NCBI GenBank assembly: GCA_977006965.1
Contig: OZ345375.1
Location: 806,001 to 870,000, forward strand
Length of the DNA: 64,000 nt
Reading direction: 5' to 3'
DNA from: Phymatolithon calcareum
Taxonomy: Eukaryota > Rhodophyta > Florideophyceae > Hapalidiales
The notes under the pieces are model-generated. The model saw only the letters and a list, made by a program, of their open reading frames with translations. It had not been told where the DNA came from and did not search any database. Both the position numbers and the translations under genes were made by a program. Shown one piece after another: positions 53,117 to 64,000 of this stretch; positions within the stretch are counted from its first letter, which is position 1, and every line of letters begins with the position of its first letter.

Positions 53117-53670
53117 CAGGGGTCGGTTAAAATGGATTGACATTGCAATGAATTGCAATCCTCAATAGAAATCGAAGATTGGGTCATTCCGCAGCATTGC
53201 AATTTGCACTGCGCCATCTTTGGTGATTTCAATACCGATTGCTGAAGTGGCTACACTAATTTAGGTACCCTAGCTAAGTACCAGTCGTGCGCCAGCTGAC
53301 CACGAATCGTCGACATCCCGGCAACAGTACATGTAAGGCATACTTTCCTTGATTATACCGTGCTGGCTATTTTCTTACCTCGTCACTGTCGATTCCACGT
53401 GATAACAGCATATGTAAGGCAAACCCTTATCATATTGTACCTTGCTGGCTTCTCATTTGCAACCTGGCGTGAATGTGCGGCTGTTTCTGTTGTAGTGTTT
53501 TATGCTTTACATGACCATTAAACGATATTCATCGCCCGAGATCATTGCAATTAGGATTTCTACGACTACCAGTATTGCAATTCGCATTGCATCGCCGTGT
53601 GAGACGCCCTTCGCATTGGGTATTGCATCTTTTTCTCCAATCGCTTGCAATGGCACTGTTCGGATCCCTG
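53117..53670. mobile_element. hAT nonautonomous element (554 bp)
   Basis: Flanked by the 8-bp duplication tgtagagt (53109-53116 and 53671-53678), diagnostic for hAT. Ends caggggtcgg and its near-inverse cggatccctg. The uninterrupted LINE copy at 18700 has a single gctgtagagtagtatgg, an empty site. ATTGCAAT octamers sit at 53142, 53152, 53196, 53544 and 53574, close to the two ends. Confidence 0.82.
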
Positions 53671-53723
53671 TGTAGAGTGGTATGGAGTCTAACGCCTTTT
53701 CCGCTCTTAACTTTTCTCCGGGG

Positions 53724-54972
53724 CAGGGCTCGGAACAATTCAATTGCATGAGATTGCTGCTCGGGTTGCAATGCGCAATATGCATTGCTCTGAGATGAAT
53801 CTTGATCTGACTAATGCAATGCACGAAGGCGGGAAATCAAGGGTAGTCTACTTTACCTCAGGAAGGAACATTTCTATCAAACTTTAAACTACCTCGCCAT
53901 CAACATGGACATTACATGTAACCGCCTTCTATGAGCTCTTCCGTAACCTCGTGGGCTTTGATTCGAGCTTCCGCCTTCTCCGAGCGCGATCTGTTGACAG
54001 CCATTTGGACATTCCAGAACCGGTCGTTAACTTTGAGGAAAACGAGTGCCTCACGGAAAAATTAAATGTGTGCCTCGGAGTTGAAATTAGTGACTTGAGC
54101 AGTGGTTTCACCATTTTCTGTCTCCTCTGAGGCAATCTGGCCCATTGGAGACATTCCCGAGAATGTAAGGTGAGGCACGACGATCGATGCCGCGCGAGCG
54201 TCTATACGAGACGTCGGCGTAGTGCAATATGAAGCGATAGCCGCAATATAATGCACGCTGTTGCAAGACCACCTACCGTACAGTACAGAACTGTGCTTAA
54301 CATTCAGCTAGGCAGCGATTCTTCAACGTGCGTCAACGGCTTGTTTCTCATGACAATCAGGCGAATATACGCATGCACCGCTTTTTCGTACACATACATA
54401 GACCGGAATTCGAAGTGGAAGCGTATTGTACCGCCTTTCTGCTGCATAGTGAGCTGTGCCTCGTTGCAGAGGCTTGCGTATTGTTCAGATGGGGTTTGGC
54501 CTTTGGCGTAGCATCGTTTGAGGTGGTTGTACGGATTCCTGAAGCCGGTCTTCTCGATGAATGATACGGTAGGAATGGGGCAGCTCGGCCTCGGGCACCG
54601 ATGCTGCAGGCAGTTTCTCTCGACCGAGGCGCAGGTCCTTCTCTTGATCACATGCCGCTTCACATTGCAAACGAACGGTATCAATGCGAACACGATTTTT
54701 AGGACTCGTCTTGCTTCCGCAGTCTTCGTATCACTACATCACTACGTCGTACGCACAGCTGATGCCCTGGGAAAGCTTAAATTCACTCCTCATTTCGACG
54801 TTAGACGGTAAGCTAAGGAAGCGTAGCCGTTCGCGTTACGATACTCCCCGTAGCACATGGATGGAGCCTCGAAGATCCAACAAGAATTGCAATACCGGAG
54901 CTCTCCGCAATTTCACATTGCAATTCCATATTGCAATCTATTGCAATCCCAATATAATGGGTCAGAGACTTG
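53724..54972 (-). mobile_element. hAT element, decayed, with transposase remnant
   Basis: Flanked by ctccgggg (53716-53723) and ctccggag (54973-54980), an 8-bp duplication with one change. The left end is cagggctcgg; the right end is a weaker match. The LINE at 18745 has the empty site tctccggggtccag. Four ATTGCAAT octamers lie within about 90 bp of the right end. Confidence 0.72.
54304..54693 (-). pseudogene. hAT transposase N-terminal remnant
   Basis: A 129-codon frame with a BED-finger-like stretch TGFRNPYNHLKRCYAKGQ and the segment AYIRLIVMRNKPLTHVEE, which matches the conserved i..lIv...Pl..VE block of hAT transposases. The catalytic core is missing. Confidence 0.62.
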
Positions 54973-56288
54973 CTCCGGAGTCCAGGTCCTAATTTTTTAT
55001 GTTCATGCGTGTGATCTCCATGTAACGCTCTGCTGAAGTTCTGAATGTAGTCGATATTACCGTCGTGCTCACTTGAGGGAACCTTCCGCTTGCGTATTTT
55101 ATGGCCAGCTGTCGATGAATCACCTTGAAAAACCTGAGGATGGCCGGGATCTCAACCGTTTTGTCGTACGGTATTCTCCTCTTTATTCTCGCTTCGAGGC
55201 TCGATCCTTCTTTCGCGAACAGTATTTGTCGAAGTTGGTCTGGAGATTTCCATTCCTGCATATGTTTGAAGGAGGCCAAGAACTGTTCTTGTTGCAGCAT
55301 CGCAGCAATACTGCGACTTGCCCACTGTAGTTCTTTGAAGTTTCGCACTTCCCTTGGCTTGCATATGATATACGACTTCCTTACCTTTCCTCCTCGCAAC
55401 ATCGTCAGCGCGAATATTTGTCCCTGTGTTCTGGTGGTTGGATCCTGCACAGAAGCCGGAGCCGTTCGATCCTTCCACTTGAAGTACCAGCGAATACTTG
55501 GAAGAAGAAGGTTCTTTCTTCTTCTTTGATAGCTTCTTGTACTTCTGAATTCCACGGTGCGAGATGGATAGTGTATTCTCACCTTGGTTGGGTCAACGGA
55601 TTATAGATGCGTATCGCTTTCAGGATTTTTATCCCCGGCATGAATACCCCAAGTGTCCTTGTGACCATAGTTCCGGTTGTTCCTAGAGATATCCCGAGGT
55701 AATAAAATTCAAGTACCTGCTAAAGCGTCAGATGAGCGAGCCGGCATGTGTGGTTCTTTGTCCAGGTCGACTCCAGCACCTCGCTCTTTACTTTTTAGTG
55801 TTCCACGTTATTCCTCTCCCTTCCGCCCATTTCGTTGAAATATCGAGCAGGTGCTGCTGATATATCCACACCCTATGCGTTGACACTCTCGATAGCTCGC
55901 GTGTGGTATTTCGCTTACAGAACGCAACGGAGCTGGTAGCTGAATTTTAAGACAACAAATCAGCTATCCCGTGTGTTTAGAGTGATTCCCGGTGTCTCCG
56001 GGTGCCACGCGATATAAGTAGGAGACCGTAGGAAAGACGAAACTAAACACGAGAGTCACGAAGTCAACAAGTTATGGGCCTTTGTGACTAACTAAAACTT
56101 TCATCCAACACGACTTTTAACCCTCCAAACCCACTAGGGCGGCCTCTGGCCACACTAAACAATCACCACCTAACTGCCGCGAGGTACAAACCGACTCTGA
56201 ATCATCGACCGGCCCATCCTCCATAGAATCATCTACCGGGGCGACCGCCGAGATAGAATCTCCAACATCAAGCCGCCTTCCGTTCGCT

Positions 56289-56960
56289 ATGGGGGACCAA
56301 ATGAACCCATCTACGCAAACCTACTCTCGCCAGTGGGACCGAACTGGAATGCCTATATTTCGACCCGACGGCACCAACGTTCCCCAATGGAGCTTCCTTG
56401 CGCTCAGCACCTACTCCGGGAAGAACCCGGGACAGCGAACAACACATACATCGCCCTCGCAGCGCGGCTGAAGACCCTTTTGGCCTTCACTGCGCACCCC
56501 TCATTCCTACCCCAGCTGCGCGAAAAACCGCACTCCAAATGTGGAACGTTCTCAACGCCGTAGTCCCCAAGAAAGAAAGGCGGTCTTAAAGTGGTTCGCC
56601 GTCACGCCGTATAGCCTTTTGATTCCTGCCGAACACCACCGGAATACGTAAACAATCACCACGCTCGCTACACCGCCAATCGTGGAGGCAGATCCAGACC
56701 ACTATTTAGCCTCGGCCGAAGTAATGGTCGCTGGCCTTCTCGCCGGCCTGCCTGCCACAGTCGAAGTCCGCATCTTCAAATATCAGATTGAGCTCTTGTC
56801 TACTAATCGCGTCACACAGGCACAGTTCATAAACAAACGTCCAAAATCCTGGAGCTCACCCAAAAATCCACAGCCACACGAAGCAAACGCGATGCGCGCC
56901 GGGACACGCCGAAAGACAGAACGGCCAGATATGGTAGAAAACCCTTTAACACTTAATTGA
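56289..56960 (+). pseudogene. Copia gag region
   Basis: Frames beginning MGDQMNPSTQTYSRQWDRTG and continuing with WSFLALSTYSGKNPG, then LASAEVMVAGLLAGLPATVE. The content suits the gag-polypeptide of Copia elements. Frameshifted twice; no intact zinc knuckle seen. Confidence 0.5.
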
Positions 56961-58866
56961 AAGACTACAAATGCATGCACTTCATGATGGACAATCTTGA
57001 AGACTGCGGCGGAAAGCGCCAACCCCCATCCTGTCGAACCGCAAACCCGACAGCAGCTGCAGCCTCAGCCGATGCAGGAACATCAAAGCTCAATTCAATA
57101 GCCGGCTCTATTCTCTCTCTTCTTTCGAACGGTAGCGAGATAAACACCGATCAGTCCTACTCTTCTTGCCCTCTCCTTCTCGATACAGCAGTCTCCCACC
57201 ACTGCCTTCGCAGCGCAGCCGCTTTTAACAATATTCTACGCGTTTTTCAAACAATACACCTTTCCAATGGGGTCTTTGTGAAGGCACGCGCTATGGATGA
57301 CAGCATCTTGCGCACTACTCGCAGAGTACGCACCCTGAGCAACGCCTTCCACGTTCCTGGCCTCGCTAGGGATCCTATTTTTGACGCACGACTTCCCGAC
57401 CGGTTCAATATCTTGATTTGAAAGCACCGATTCTTCGTCCTCAGCAGCGCGACCGGAACATGTCGCGACCATGTGTATGAGTTCGACATCTCCCCTCCGC
57501 CCATTGCCATGATGACCACCCCGCAACCCCGCATCTTGATTCCCGGAAATCTTGCCACGCTCCACGAGACATTTGGACAAGTTCACTCCAACGCGCTGAA
57601 GAGGCTCGTTCAGGATTTCCAGAATCTCGAGTCAATATTTAACGCTTCGAAAGCAACCGGCCAGTGCGAAGCGTGTAACCGCACCACGGTCACGCGTCAG
57701 CACCACCGCGTTTCAGAATCGACTCTACCCCCACTGGGAAACGTCAGGGTCGATGCAGCAGGCCCGCTGTCGCACTGAGTAAAGGGCAACAAGTACTCCA
57801 CAGTCGCAGTGGACAATGCGTCCAACCAAATAAGCTCACTGCCCACGGCAACGAAAGAAGCTCCGGGTCGAGCCCTCGTACGTTTATTCCGCCGACTTCA
57901 GCTTGAAACGCGCAGACGAATACTTCGCATGTAGTCTGATCGAGCTCCGGATCTGTCATCTGGAGCACTACGTCGTTTCCCAGACTTCGCAGACGCAATC
58001 ATCACAACTACCGTTGCTAACTCGCCACAAATGAACGGACAGGCTGAAAGGGCATTCTCAAGACGTGCAAGGGAGCGCAGTTGGAAGCCAGCGGCCTCCC
58101 CCAGCGTTTTTGGAGCCACGAAATTCGAAACTTCACCGACAAGATCAACCTCATTCCCAAGGCGAACAATCTCCTGCCGCCCATTGCTATCCTCTTTCGC
58201 ACTCTTCCAGCTCGCGTTGATCACTTCTTTCCTTTTGGAACCCACAGTTTTTTCGCGCATAAGAAACGCTGCTTACGCCCGCTCGAAGCTCGCGGCCTTC
58301 TTCGGCGATATCTCTGCTCTCTAAACTGGGCTACATACGATTTAGTCTCTCTGAAATCAAATGCTCTGTCTACTGCGCGTGTCGCAGATTTTGTGACGCG
58401 CAGAACGCAGTTGAATCAATCATGTGCTCACAGATCTCCTGATGCGCAAGTCACGGAAATCGATTTCAAAAACCTTAAAGAAATATATCCTGTGCAACCC
58501 AGTGTTCGGGTGAGCGCAGAAATCGAGCAGTCAACGCAAATACCCGCAAGGCTGCGACCAAGAAGCAGCATACGCCCTCCAATTAGGTTGAGCGAACCGT
58601 CTGCAGCCGCTTCAGAGACTCTTCCTCCACATGGCCGACCAACACAAGACCCAAGATCTATAAACGTGCGATACGTGGTCCCCACCCCCGAGAATGAGCA
58701 GAAGCTCATAACGCTTTCATCGATCGCAGTATACGCCTCGAGGCCTGGTCATTCGTCGATGCCCTACCAAATGATGAACCTGTTCCATTACACTGTGCTT
58801 ACCGCGACGAATGGTATCCGACGGCTTCATCAGCGGCCTGTCCGCTCTTTGCTCGGCTACGGATGA
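56957..58866 (+). pseudogene. Copia protease, pre-integrase and integrase
   Basis: LLLDTAVSHHCL suits the protease D-T-A/G box. LHETFGQVHSNALKRLVQDF followed by CEACNRTTVTRQHHR is the His/Cys pre-integrase domain. VRVDAAGPLSH, YSTVAVDNASNQISSLPTAT and ITTTVANSPQMNGQAERAFS are the integrase core, with the Glu in the last motif. The frame changes at about 58060 into the linker that runs to 58866. Confidence 0.7.
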
Positions 58867-59149
58867 CTTGATGAAGGCTGGGAAGCACTTCGATCCCCTA
58901 CACGCAGCAGCTAAGTCGCTTTCCCACACTTCTCGTCGGCTTCTCCGAGCACACACAGCCTTAAACGCGGAGCGTATTCGTTCTGTCGACGTTCCGGGGG
59001 CCCTATCAGCCCGATCCCGTCCATACACGTTTTCAGGTCACCATGCGCCGGCCGCGCCGCGCGAACGGAACTTTCACAGCACCAGGAAAGCTTGCTCTAA
59101 TTCAACCAGCAAAAATGGGCTCTCCTGACGGAGGCTATCTCTGGGAGTG

Positions 59150-60155
59150 CCACCGAAACGATTGATTCAAAAGCAGGGGCTAGGAGCGGTTTCAATCTGA
59201 GCCCGCCACATTCCTCTATGAGGATGCCACCACGGACGCTATCGTCTGGCTTCTCTCAGACACAGATGAATTCTTGGACACAAGCGCCTCCACACCCCTT
59301 CTGAACCGGATCGTGGCGAAGCTCCGGGACCAGTGGGACTTAACGGATAAACGTCCGGCACAGAACATGGAGATTGCGGTTGAGAAAAAATCGAACGGGA
59401 TTAAACTCTCTGTCCAAAAGCATATTACCCAGCTCTTCTCCGATTTCGGCACGGAGAAGTGCAATGCCGCAAAGCTTCCATGCGACCCAAAACCGGATTT
59501 CACAGCAAAGCGGGAAGATGACCCCGACGACATCGAGAAGTACCACCAAGGCCTCGGCCTTGCACGCTTCATCACCGACATCGTTGAATACGAAGTATCA
59601 TATTTCACGGCCGAGCTCGACTGTCATCGCCACTCCCCATCAAGGCACCACAAAGCCGCATTAAAGCACCTTATCTGCTACCTAGCCGGACGACGGGACA
59701 CCATACTGTACTACCGCCCGGATGCAAGTGGAGAACTCTGAAAGCGACTGGGAAAACTGCAAAGACACCAGGTATTCACGCACTTGAATCGCCATAAAGT
59801 ACGGAGATGAACTGATTTATTGGCCTAGGTCCCTGCTAAATTCAGTCATCTTATCGTCTACCCAGAGTACATGGCGGCATCTGAAACGGTAAGGGTGATA
59901 ACGTGGCTGCGCCAAGTCTGCAACCAATGGCGCATTCCAGTTCGGAGACCTACCAAGGTAGACATCGACAACACTGCAGCGATCGCAATGACTGCAACGA
60001 TTGGCCGCACAGCACGCTCCAAGCACATTGACACTCGCTCCCAATACGTAACAGAGCAATTCCAATATTCCAAAATTGTTACCGAGAACATACCGGGCAT
60101 ATACCAAATCGCGGACATGTTCACAAAACCCGTACTGCGCACAAATTTCGAGTAA
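59150..60155 (+). pseudogene. Copia RT end and RNase H
   Basis: Resumes after the catalytic box is lost: LLSDTDEFLDTSASTPLLNR, LSVQKHITQLFSDFGTEKC, YHQGLGLARFITDIVEYEVS, HHKAALKHLICYLAGRRDTI. In a new frame RNase H gives YMAASETVRVITWLRQVCN-type and VDIDNTAAIAMTATIGRTAR, then HIDTRSQYVTEQF and IADMFTKPVL. No YVDD was found, so the RT is defective. Confidence 0.78.
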
Positions 60156-60262
60156 AATCTGCTCCTCATCCCCACGCACGGCGCAGGGCTTGCCGACATT
60201 AATTCCAGGCCCTTACCCGCGAACTGCAGACTACGATCGATCCACACCCTATGTGACCCTTG

Positions 60263-61440
60263 GGGGACGCCTCTGTCAACTGTGAACCAATTCTTGTTGG
60301 TGTATCCCCCTGTGAAGATCCAGGAGGGTAATAGGAATGCCTCACAAATGTCTCAGATGGCCTTAGGTAGGACGATTCTCATCCGTTCCTGGAGTATTTT
60401 CCTAGGTACAGTGTCATATGCCGCTTTGAGAACGAGGACCACGATGCACCAATGCCCTTTCCGCTGCACCTCCGTTCCTCGGAGTATGGCTGTTTCGGTA
60501 CTCTTTCCTTCCTAGAATCCGAGTTGATATTCATGGTTAGAGTAGAGTCTTCTAAGTAGGGCATTGAAAGCGGATTCTACAACTTTCCCTGTCTGACTCA
60601 AGAGAGAGATTGGCCTGTAGTTTCCGGGATGTTCCCTATTCCCTTTCTTTTTATTTGCTACCAGCACTGACATTCGCGGCGAATGTCAGCGCTCGTAGGA
60701 ATCTATAAGAAAGGGTATACGGAAGATCCCGTAAACTACAGGCCAATAATTATTCACCACAACAGTGAGATGTTGCCGACTCTGCCACAAGCTGACCATA
60801 ATTCGAATATGATCTCTGAGTTGAGGTCCATGACAGTCTTGAGCATCTCTGCTTTCACCTTATCGAGACTGGCCGTTCTCTTGACATGTGCGTTTGCTAG
60901 GGCTTCCCTGATCTCTTCCTTCATCTCCTGAGGGCACGCGAAAAATGGTATTTCTTGCCTCCAATTATCCTTGTCAGAGCAAGTCGTAGAGATGTGAGCC
61001 GTGAAGAGCATGTGGTTAAATGGTTTCCAGGACGCCTTGTTACGCGCTGTCCTCCGCGACCTCATTCTTTTCATTTTAGAAAACTGTTAGATGAACTCTT
61101 GGTATAACGATCATTTCCATTTCTTCACAAGCCTTCTAATTCGTCTCTTGTATTTCGTATATTTTTCCGACCTCTCCGGCTCTTGCGTCCTTGGGGCTTT
61201 CTTGTACAATTTTTCTTCTTCGTTGATAAGGGATCCAAGTTTGAGTTCCAAAAGGACTTGAATCTGGGAGGCTTGTTATAATCATCTCTCCACGGTTCGG
61301 TCCATATATCGGCGATCTCGTTATATATCTTGTTTAGTCCTCTTGAGTATTTTTAGCTCTTTAAGGTCTCCAGTTTTTCCGGGGGCTTCTTCCAGCACTC
61401 TTCTTCGACTGTTTTCAGGAGTTCAGTATTTTTCCCGTTC
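60263..61440 (-). pseudogene. LINE ORF2 fragment with an internal inversion
   Basis: On the minus strand: IADIWTEPWRDDYNKPPRFK (near 61300) and a pre-RT helix region, then AHVKRTASLDKVKAEMLKTV and NSEIIFELWSACGRVGN (to 60770). An inverted segment reads on the plus strand ALVGIYKKGYTEDPVNYRPI (60683-60750). The minus strand then resumes with KKKGNREHPGNYRPISLLSQ and TGKVVESAFNALLRRLYSNH. NYRPIS is the RT motif 1 of non-LTR elements. Confidence 0.72.
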
Positions 61441-62330
61441 TTCACCGAGACGATCCTTCGCTGCGGAGAGGCGAGTATGTCCTTTGAGTTTCGAATGCAC
61501 GTTATGACTAGCTTGTGTTGTGTTCAACCAGTCCATATACGTCGGTAATGTGAAAAAAAGAAGCAAGGCACCTATGTTCAATTTATCTCGAAACGGCTTT
61601 TTGCATTTTTGCAATTGCACACATACCATATGTTGCACTAGTGTCTCTCCTGTTATCGCGCACTCTTGCTATGCATCATGCTTGCCTGTCACCCTTGTCT
61701 AGCAAAAGGAGCCAAAGGGCAGGTTAGGCTTGCATGATGGCGTTCGGGGCCGCGGTTTAGGGCAGGGAAAGCGACTACTTTTCCATCACTTCCCAACTAT
61801 TTCGTCCGTGGCTAACAGCCGCGGCCCAGGCCGACCTAATCCGCCGCGTTCTCGTTGCGTCTAAGGTCTGTATTTGCCCATTATGCGTAACCAGAGTGTA
61901 TTTTGCAGTCATATTTGGTTTCGGCCAAGGCCGACGATATATATGTAATTCGGCAGCAGCGATGATTTTTAAAGTACAGCTTTGCCATTTTCGTTTATCC
62001 CTGGAACCCTCTTTGTGAGCAGTCGCGGTAATATATAGTGCGGTTGGCATAGCTGGAGCTATTTCTCTTCCAAGGTTTTCAAACTAATATCAAAACGGAT
62101 AGTACTTGGAACTCCTTGCGAACGGCAGAATTACTGCACGCCCAGTATTGTTCGGGTACTTCCTTTTCCAAGTTTATGAACCTCTGGCGGAGAACAAGGA
62201 GAAGGACAACTGAAACAGTGGACGAAGACCGTCTTTGGAAAAAGCCATTGCGGCCGCCGATCTATCGCGATCGTGAATGCAGAACGCATATTTATTTGTG
62301 TGCGAACAGAGAGTTCGGACAAGATCGTTA
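61441..62330. other. Unassigned sequence
   Basis: Short ORFs on both strands (for example 61775-62050, minus, 91 codons) without recognised domains. Confidence 0.35.
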
Positions 62331-62332
62331 AC

Positions 62333-62734
62333 ATGGGTAGCAAAGCTTCCTTGACGGAGAGGACCGACGCCTTATGGAGGAAAAGACGCCAAAGGATAAA
62401 GAAAAAGAAGCAAGATTCTAAGGCCTGGCTGAAACGGCAGCGCGTATCGAAGAAGTGGTTCATGTTTACGTTTTCATGGGACAGACTAGGTTACGTCTAC
62501 AACCTGCGCCCAGAAGTTCTAGAGGAGATAAAATCAGAGTATTTGATGGGCACTATCGGGCAAGGCCCTTTCTCGAAGTACACTGACCACATACAACAGG
62601 GAATGGTTGCATCGGACTTGATGCTGGGACTGGGACTATCCGTCAATGCCAAGACGATAGCCACAGCCCGTCACAGAGGCCTTTCATCTGGCGCTAGAAA
62701 AGATGAAAACATAAAAGTGGCCTTCCCGACCTGA
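62333..62734 (+). CDS. Basic hypothetical protein
   Basis: 133 aa starting MGSKASLTERTDALWRKRRQ, with a Lys/Arg-rich helix followed by WFMFTFSWDRLGYVYNLRPE, then FSKYTDHIQQGMVASDLMLG. It appears protein-like but belongs to no family I know. Just downstream an acidic frame (62757-62932, DPGAVPTEDMAEYYQEEKYV) begins after an acceptor-like ctgaactgcccacag, so the gene may have a second exon; the donor is weak. Single copy in the window. Confidence 0.4.
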   Translation: MGSKASLTERTDALWRKRRQRIKKKKQDSKAWLKRQRVSKKWFMFTFSWDRLGYVYNLRPEVLEEIKSEYLMGTIGQGPFSKYTDHIQQGMVASDLMLGLGLSVNAKTIATARHRGLSSGARKDENIKVAFPT

Positions 62735-62939
62735 TATATTTCTGAACTGCCCACAGGTCGACCCAGGAGCAGTGCCGACCGAGGATATGGCGGAATACTA
62801 CCAGGAAGAAAAGTACGTCGCCTTGTTGGAATCGACTTCTGATGACTCAGACAATAGATGCGACTATAACCCGAGCAGTAGTGCTCAAAGCTGGAACAAT
62901 GGTGGTGCCTTAAAGGGGCTCATTCGCCGGTGAACAATT

Positions 62940-64000
62940 GTTCGATTGGGCTTCTAAACGAACTGTGTCTGACCTTCGGTTCCTATGGAGAGTGTGCAAC
63001 TACGTCTGCGAAAATATCGCATTGGTCGGTCAAAATCTTTCGAGGTTCGAAGAGCTGTCAGCGATTTGCACAAGACAGGATTCTTGGAGTCTCTTGGGAG
63101 CAGTTTACTGTTTCGTTCACAAGTGAGACTATTATGGGTATGCCGCTGCAAAAACACAAGGTTGAGAGCATTCGTCAAGCTGTCCATCTTTTTAAACTTC
63201 CCAATAACGAATATTAAAAACTCTTCTAGCTTGCTCTTTGTACCAATATCTCGTGCAAGAATCGTTTCCTCCAGTTACTTGTAACAGAGGGGTTCAAAAC
63301 ACCGGAAATCAAAGGGAACGCAAGAGCCTAGCGCCGTGCTCCCAGTAGGAATAGAACGCCGCAGTCCATTCCGTTCTGCTGCAACGGAAAATCTATATCG
63401 TCGCCAACATATTTCCAGTCCTTATTGTCAAGAATTCTCATTAATGAAACAATTGTAGACGCGACACTGCATTTCTGTGACGCATCGCTTGACGAATGTA
63501 CTGCGTCAATGCACTGAACTGTCGCGTTACGTTTTTAGATTCGAAATAAAATCCAGTAGTTTTCACAAAAATGAAATGGCGCAAAAGCGATATCTGCCTC
63601 ATGAAATGTCCCCGCCTGTCCACTCCTCAATAGCCTTTGCATGTTTGCAATCCTTGACAGTCGCGTCTTGAGATCTTTCTCGTCGTTATTCAGGATTGAT
63701 CCATCAACACGGGAGCTGTCAAAAACAGACTTCATCGTTAAAGAGATAATATAATACACTTTGAGTTGGGAGTTCAACTGGAATTACAGATTTGTCACTA
63801 TGTTCATGCACTTGTCGATTAGCCAGAAGTCGGATTCGACTTTTCCTGTGTCAGAATAGAGTCGCCGGAAGTCTTCCAGCTTCATTTCCGCATCTCCAAG
63901 CGTTACGTCACGCTCTATGCAGCATCTCAAATGGTATGTATCGCTCAAGAACTGAAAAATTCTCTTCTCCGCGCCGGCGATAATCTTGAAACAAATGAGG
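62940..64000. other. Unassigned right end
   Basis: ORFs of 60-99 codons only. No repeats or motifs recognised. Confidence 0.35.

Larger units (their letters stand above)
52950..55857 (-). mobile_element. LINE, 3' half of ORF2 with two nested hAT insertions
   Basis: The minus strand from 55857 shows the RT-distal part of a non-LTR element: LLDISTKWAEGRGITWNTKK, then LEFYYLGISLGTTGT and KILKAIRIYNPLTQ, the wN.kKs and YLG signatures. A frame of 197 aa (55582-54989) follows, then LRAEKALDSIPLYTG (53735-53680), and the 3' end with its run of A at 52950. The coding remnant is interrupted by hAT elements at 53117-53670 and 53724-54972. Confidence 0.72.
55853..60262 (+). mobile_element. Ty1/Copia element, plus strand, decayed
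   Basis: Gag, pre-integrase, integrase, RT remnant and RNase H occur in order on the plus strand. A putative 5' LTR starts near 55853 (gatatatccacaccctatgc). The same atccacaccctatg begins again at 60242, where the 3' LTR would start but is cut by LINE sequence from 60263. Confidence 0.7.

Noticed and set aside
54989-55582. A host gene of 197 aa
   Set aside because: The frame continues from LINE RT sequence at 55600-55857, and part of it is repeated at 18663-18854, so it belongs to the LINE.

Overview
This is a transposon-dense, gene-poor stretch of a eukaryotic nuclear genome. The evidence is spliceosomal introns of about 75-125 nt with GT..AG borders, TATA-type promoters, two bZIP-type transcription factor genes, and a wide range of eukaryotic transposable elements. 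A multicellular red alga such as Chondrus fits the compact genes, short introns and mix of LTR, DIRS and pogo elements, but the assignment is an inference; no organelle or rRNA marker is present to prove it.

Layout from left to right: (1) 190-3858, a nearly complete tyrosine-recombinase retrotransposon with PAT/Ngaro-type split direct repeats, minus strand. (2) 4.4-9.1 kb, a predicted membrane-protein gene, then irregular arrays of a GTGCTGAAGAAAAAG unit that precede an unrecognised ORF family (MGRG family), with perfect palindromes and a long hairpin. (3) 9.3-12.8 kb, two pogo/Tigger-type DNA transposons, one reduced to fused N- and C-terminal remnants and one nearly full length. (4) 13.8-16 kb, a decayed Gypsy pol. 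(5) 16-19 kb, another array plus MGRG copy, a small inverted-repeat element and a LINE 3' end. (6) 19.3-23 kb, a chromodomain Gypsy fragment abutting a Copia LTR and pol. (7) 23-25.8 kb, a degenerate ORF that I read as a Fanzor-type (eukaryotic TnpB-like) RNA-guided nuclease, driven by the same TATA/TTACAG promoter module as the pogo transposon at 10.6 kb. (8) 26-39 kb, the only likely host genes: a spliced gene with a 7-nt microexon (27.7-28.5 kb), a single-exon bZIP (29.8-30.7 kb) and a spliced bZIP paralogue (38.1-38.6 kb). (9) 39.7-42.9 kb, small inverted-repeat elements and a 2-kb purine-rich tandem duplication. (10) 43.1-49.4 kb, a full-length but decayed Copia element. (11) 49.7-61.4 kb, LINE fragments, a LINE with two nested hAT insertions (both with 8-bp target duplications and a matching empty site elsewhere in the window), and a third Copia element on the plus strand. 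(12) 61.4-64 kb, mostly unassigned sequence with one plausible basic-protein ORF.

Most coding sequence here serves mobile elements and is broken by stops, frameshifts and nested insertions. The most interesting connection is that a transposase gene and a Fanzor-like nuclease gene carry the same roughly 310-bp promoter and leader and diverge just before their start codons. This suggests modular exchange or shared mobilisation between a pogo-type transposon and an OMEGA-type nuclease. All calls come from reading the sequence; no database search or computation was run.
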